A stretch of DNA of 64,000 nucleotides. Origin: Diplonema japonicum. Lineage: Eukaryota; Euglenozoa; Diplonemea; Diplonemida; Diplonemidae. This document shows positions 61,501 through 64,000 of this stretch, one piece after another. The position numbers were made by a program, and so were the translations under genes. The stretch is taken from assembly GCA_964019335.1 (NCBI GenBank), contig OZ025678.1:186001-250000 (forward strand). Reading direction: 5' to 3'. The notes beneath the pieces were generated by a model. The model did no database searches. It worked only from the letters and a program-made list of their open reading frames with translations, and was not told where the DNA came from. Positions within the stretch are counted from its first letter, which is position 1; each line of letters starts with the position of its first letter.

Positions 61501-64000
61501 TCAAGGACGCCGCTGCTGCGCTCTGGGACGTCGGTTGAATACGTAGTGCAGGTTGCAACGAGTGATGGTGTGGCCATCCGATCGGGATCTTACCCCGTGG
61601 ATGTTATGAGGTGCCCGCGTGCAACTACGTGGACGAACGGACTCGAGTGCCCGACGTCTGTGCAAGTGGGACCTGATGTGTCGCCTGGGGACTTCATCAT
61701 TCAGAACGTGAACGGCGATTGCTCGATGGCGAATGGACCTGGCTACGGGTGGTATGCAAACGGGCTGAGGCAGTTCACTGTGGCTGGGGTTGTGAAGTTC
61801 AACATTCAATACCGCTCGGCGTGCCCCGCAGGTGAGTTTGGGTGCGGTATTCGCTTTGTGGCAAGTGCCAATATCAATAGTGTAGCCACGACACTGTCCA
61901 GTGCTGCGCAATGGGTAAACATAGACACTCACCCGCCGCTCTCTGTTGCTATCAACGGGCAGGAAGTGAACCCGACGATGGCACCTGCAGTCTCGACCTG
62001 CAAGACATCAAAAGAGCCGAACTGCTACATGCAGGAATGCTACCACATGAAGCCGTGCGTACTTAACTTCCAGGCGAGGTGGCAGGGACCGAGCGAGTTC
62101 TCCCCTAACGGAACCATCAACCTCCTGTACTCCGAGCAGGACTATGTTGGGTACAACGCGGCGAACGTACCTTCTGAAGTGAACACAATGCTGGGGAGCA
62201 CTTTCGGTACTCCCCCGATCTTCAGCCAGGCGCCGTGGGCACTTGGGGGCACCTACACCCACACTTTCACTCCGAACTTGAAATCCGGCTCCTCTGCCAC
62301 AGTCTACTTGAACGTTACCTTCGGGGAGAACTCTGTGACGGACTGGACGCGCTTCGTTGTGAAAGTGATCAAGCCTATTCCGAAGTCAGTTGCGATCCGC
62401 ATGGTGTACCCGATGGACGTGATGTCGGGATACACCTCAACAAGGTCACCTGCACCGGCATTCATTGCACGTGCTCCTGCTGACACCGCAACTGGGGTGA
62501 GCTTGCAAGCAAAGGTAGGGTCGTACTTGGAGGCACTCATTCCCTACAAGCTTACCTACGAGCCGATGGACGCAAACGGGATGAAGGTCCCGATGGTGAG
62601 CGGGGCATTGACTGGCTGGACTGTGACCGCGAAAATCGACGAGTCGTCGAACAGCAAAGTTCTTGGGGCGGCGGCGTCTGGAACTGCTCTCATCACTGAG
62701 CCAAAGGCCCTCCTTGCGCAGGCACTCTCTGTGGCTGGTAGCGGGACCTTCGATTTCACGTTCAGAGTGTACGTCGTGGACGGGATGTGCTCTCGTTTCA
62801 TTACTACAAAGGAAGGGTGCACCATCACTTTCTCCTTCGCACATGCCACGGAATCCACGATCACAACAAGCCTGCGCACTCCCGTGCGAGTCCTGGCAAG
62901 CACTGTCGAAGTCTCCATTGTAGGGACTGGGTCTGCAACTGGCGAGGCGACGGTGAGGAACGGTCTCGTTGTGGAGGCACGTCCGGGCACGTGGATTGTG
63001 TCCCCCCAGAATGTCGACACGTTCGTCTACGACGAGTTCCACCACGGCGACATCTTCGCACTGCTGAACTCCCCGTCCCCTACTAATGGGGCAACGAACA
63101 GGGACCACTTGAAGATCGAAGATGACAAATCTTATGGGGCGATGATGGTAAAAGGCTCTTGCGCATACGCAGATGGTGATGACTGCAAGGTCGCAAAATA
63201 CAGGACACAGGCCCTGTCCACGACTGGGTGGGGGGCAACGTGGGTGATGCGCCCTGACAAGCCATGCAAGAGCTGCGAATTCACTTTCCACTCCACGCTG
63301 GGTGCGGGACCTGAGTCGTACGACAAGACGAGAACAGCAAGCGGGAGGGGTTGGAAGACCTTGACTTGGACGGCAGAGACGATCGATCTGGTGTGCGCGG
63401 TGAAGGGAAGCACCGTTGCGGCTGGGTCAGCGACCGTGATCTACTTCACCTCAGGCAACACAGCATCTGCCAGCTTCGCTGTCACTGTGACAGCTGCAGC
63501 AACTGGGACGACCACCAGCGCTTACTACCCGAGGTGGTGGGTCTTCACTGACACAGCTTCTGATGTCACTGCCTCGTCGGGTTCGTACACTTTGAACCAG
63601 GCTGGCGCGACAGGAACCGTGTTGTCCGCAAAGATGGATCACGGTGTGGCGGAATTCGAAGACCTCAGCTTTGCTGGTTCTGCTGCTCCTACCGAAGGGA
63701 CCCCCGTCACAATGACCACCACTTTCCACACCGTCGGACTGCAGTACGCAGGCACAGAACCCGGCTCCATCCCGACTGGGACATCTGCTTACAGCTGTCA
63801 GGTTCTCGTGGACCTTACCTACCTGGCGCCAATTGCCGCGGTGTCGTACTTGGAGTTAACGCAGGTGGACGGGGCGACGGGTTTGTGTGGAACTGGTGTA
63901 TCAGCATCGAAATGCACTGACTGGAGCACGACGGTGGACAGCTTCACCACAGGGCTAACTTTCCACGTTGCAGTTAAGAAGATGTCGAACGGCGCAGTGT
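55540..64000 (+). CDS. Giant secreted modular Thr/Ser-rich protein, incomplete at window end (>2,820 codons)
   Basis: The frame from ATG 55540 stays open to 64000 with no stop and no homopolymer interruption. Residues 1-28 look like a signal peptide (ALMAICGVGWMLAGQEAEA, then VTATQT). Residues of about 49-267 are Thr/Ser-rich repeats built on SLPTGT or TVPTGT, a likely O-glycosylated stalk. After that come repeated modules, each with a strand like PGKYLVCYK. Their Cys fall at about residues 388, 587, 808, 1016, 1235, 1362, 1509, 1722 and 1888, roughly 130-220 apart. The later region (about 1,900-2,820) keeps a beta-rich, Cys-paired, Gly/Thr-rich character. The layout suggests a surface or extracellular-matrix adhesin. 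No family is recognised; the C-terminus (and any membrane anchor) is outside the window. Confidence 0.88.
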   Translation, partial: MRMIKGRALMAICGVGWMLAGQEAEAVTATQTISITQPTVSTSLTDSVTVTVPTGTASTSMSMSASLPTMTGSTTMTVPTGTGTFSLSHSETKSESVSVSLFTGSQTMSLFTGTDSVTMSLPTGSLTISLITGTDTTTFSLPTGTASETISLPTGTVTSTGTTTYTVGTGSGSTTLTGTRSIVTGTVSYSLNTGTASTTMTVPTGTDSASITLSLPTRTSTMSLPTGTSTTTMTLPTGTSTASATISLPTGTQSMSHTISKSLSATFSLPALNNYTMSVEPASFVEGQEIRVQLKTILDGVVSNSSTNRIQYDKKLFNVTDVGSLQVRMYTWSSTYTSNCELYKGMTPLAERNEFGMTQSARYEGLVYVQSAHVTFPAPSMATKFVICFKHKLPQYDFHIPSIPDQMNDVWQVFSTSDGQYVFQAAESLAWYYLPDPSVGQYAIIQLLSQEPAWNFTYAPSSCLSTNAKCGWGDNLKIVPKGMACTYEYQSFDHAYLGSLFVGTDGSWIGGGLDSLKEGATAGGVGAFGTQFANPLVDTWTSWGTYFPANDENYQGTSVVSAPSGGETSHAYAYVRLPQTVGSYDICFSSRQQRISWKGENSTIDSVPMWRKLFRCTSAAACAANDANTHFATVAEEVGWSMFDLSANTWGEIVFDDSGKGQLSNKAASSTVIVSSPMATADYPQVQTTTANYWAPAGGDYFRIVPSSQFTETTSTPRVHPFTSGVRLGSFPSVGCWSRAYDVATSSASSTSRGGQGGYVDDGAMYPIGSRDLTGDPTLASPTNDAGAQSATYASLYVPGEQEMWHVCYRRTCTFSGATCAKNSGMRVLPFHYMGVGSTPTKWHHLNGNYPYTHVLAPGRYNESVSGAAAGTTIIGDNGYPPLVTWYTNDTRTETWGPIVVERTSSTQNKMKLDSRAWNFVRDWSTPEDNLAMTVGSTLRLVGYDKPCDYPGFTGAINQGAKNEDGGMVECNSASAEAQDNKDEMWNCMGSASNLNSVSNMAFYITVPEIANYRVCYRLGPWNWREISPSSYREAWNDATKPMPKETLKRGDWVQPAWWFTPTASALSHLSLMVAEDRSQFEALFIVSDTQGSLAAKGRKKCSGGCESSGDVLRLVPYGSKCDINPNQWDPLLADTHLSLYCEKQGASATTTSGLYYDSSAVTPCALAKPTQEMCGGTCSSTNAMLSLLVKKTPDLYDDIVPHDHTYFGSSKLAATVTIPTYNSVNAAKNFYTVCYKQMETSNWAIFNNTWEVKKAPAMSMSPLARSQNLVGGEFKKFKMTLTDMTLPVNTAGTGAHVGFYAKLVPELPHQDNNNCLNQPGDTEGEAYAAATSKAVFIAGGGNNSMYFYLTVPQKPGKYVLCVQLRKTAEDSMSWWRPGGSTSYDYDVLDNGIRWYVKAGAQPTNNGLSAVKLVRCTPTDAGCNYATNQETFNTNPDGDSAKIIATTSPCSDGSSLVSPWGASTHVGVEGGGAMGVKNLGPNDGPADVAEMRVTLPGVASDAQVQYKVCVRTLLNHANIGTAGVPRWVEVAQAMGMAEQVRITYADTSKSAFYTAKGLMKSWTMDAALYPAKSLFTGPSADAVGFAGASTRYVSNPSTASSSTAPTVTTGFKFNSYASLVTSQKSGNLFKLVKVGGPGTRYPEGSTWGQPSKWSMASAADCMGPAVATASNTGTCSDPDGSSDTTDGSAVCPQLIDVATATTTSQIEAVFHIPLTPGKYLVCYKVMHSSITTENPWLWLPSEANNDYGLYSHPTFLEVEVASTKSNITAFDLRSMPSTSGDGSQVSVSSWCAQPPQAADEGVPCSTQNNGGFTTDLVTIVNDTQVCPAPTVAPGGGTSSSGQPGPRWFELIRTTNVSAGVSITWSATADAFALPPVSYPSLSGQYKLCVYKAGEAQTGYFVDGASEYVAKQGVVYQLFNRGSADNGGGSGFWRDSTGVGAPAQLLVTSTLQFNSSIRFMEYAANLETLYGASVVSTDLVTDTMTGTVSRTPLLRSGTSVEYVVQVATSDGVAIRSGSYPVDVMRCPRATTWTNGLECPTSVQVGPDVSPGDFIIQNVNGDCSMANGPGYGWYANGLRQFTVAGVVKFNIQYRSACPAGEFGCGIRFVASANINSVATTLSSAAQWVNIDTHPPLSVAINGQEVNPTMAPAVSTCKTSKEPNCYMQECYHMKPCVLNFQARWQGPSEFSPNGTINLLYSEQDYVGYNAANVPSEVNTMLGSTFGTPPIFSQAPWALGGTYTHTFTPNLKSGSSATVYLNVTFGENSVTDWTRFVVKVIKPIPKSVAIRMVYPMDVMSGYTSTRSPAPAFIARAPADTATGVSLQAKVGSYLEALIPYKLTYEPMDANGMKVPMVSGALTGWTVTAKIDESSNSKVLGAAASGTALITEPKALLAQALSVAGSGTFDFTFRVYVVDGMCSRFITTKEGCTITFSFAHATESTITTSLRTPVRVLASTVEVSIVGTGSATGEATVRNGLVVEARPGTWIVSPQNVDTFVYDEFHHGDIFALLNSPSPTNGATNRDHLKIEDDKSYGAMMVKGSCAYADGDDCKVAKYRTQALSTTGWGATWVMRPDKPCKSCEFTFHSTLGAGPESYDKTRTASGRGWKTLTWTAETIDLVCAVKGSTVAAGSATVIYFTSGNTASASFAVTVTAAATGTTTSAYYPRWWVFTDTASDVTASSGSYTLNQAGATGTVLSAKMDHGVAEFEDLSFAGSAAPTEGTPVTMTTTFHTVGLQYAGTEPGSIPTGTSAYSCQVLVDLTYLAPIAAVSYLELTQVDGATGLCGTGVSASKCTDWSTTVDSFTTGLTFHVAVKKMSNGAV

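Overview
The window is nuclear DNA of a microbial eukaryote. It carries 26 protein-coding genes, all on the + strand. Many are recognisable eukaryotic families: PP2A catalytic subunit, kinesin, myotubularin with a FYVE domain, PSP1, PPR, RING-type E3 ligases and an ORC6-like protein. The only coding trace on the - strand that I recognise is a broken piggyBac-like transposase at the left edge. Genes are compact and separated by short spacers full of A/T, and sometimes G/C, homopolymers. Several starts are preceded by a pyrimidine tract and an AG. Two neighbouring pairs are only 65 and 67 bases apart. Together this suggests polycistronic transcription resolved by spliced-leader trans-splicing. 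The spliceosomal introns are tiny, with a homopolymer core. A euglenozoan, most likely a diplonemid rather than a kinetoplastid because of the frequent cis-introns, fits best. That is an inference, and no spliced-leader gene was found.

Layout. 1-900: piggyBac-like remnant and spacer. 0.9-3.4 kb: unknown proline-rich protein and a PPR-like protein. 3.4-5.3 kb: 5'-truncated LINE remnant. 5.3-9.3 kb: myotubularin-FYVE phosphatase and a family III CoA-transferase. 9.3-10.5 kb: inverted-repeat element. 11.4-18.3 kb: SDR, 2OG-Fe(II) dioxygenase, methyltransferase, Q-rich protein, small unknown protein and PSP1 protein. 18.4-19.6 kb: 1.2-kb inverted-repeat element holding a tRNA-like sequence. 21.2-28.9 kb: two unknown or charged proteins, a coiled-coil protein, PP2A and an acylated zinc-finger/RING/EF-hand protein. 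28.9-31.7 kb: low-complexity DNA. 31.7-33.8 kb: helical protein and PDZ-four-TM protein. 33.8-38.4 kb: foldback element, SINE-like repeat and two LINE remnants. 38.4-42.3 kb: kinesin and a CCCH/RING protein. 42.3-44.7 kb: homopolymers and nested foldback elements. 44.7-54.2 kb: ORC6-like, PLP enzyme, unknown membrane-anchored protein, PPR, four-TM and EF-hand proteins. 54.8-55.3 kb: foldback element with a perfect hairpin. 55.5 kb to the end: one uninterrupted reading frame of more than 2,820 codons for a secreted, Thr/Ser-rich, modular giant protein.

The genes do not form an obvious pathway; they look like an ordinary mixed directional cluster. The unusual content is the giant secreted protein at the right edge, the homopolymer-filled mini-introns (37-75 nt) that must be removed to complete known domains (FYVE, PP2A C-terminus, PSP1, RanBP2 zinc finger), and a dense set of small inverted-repeat elements and shared dispersed repeats between the genes.
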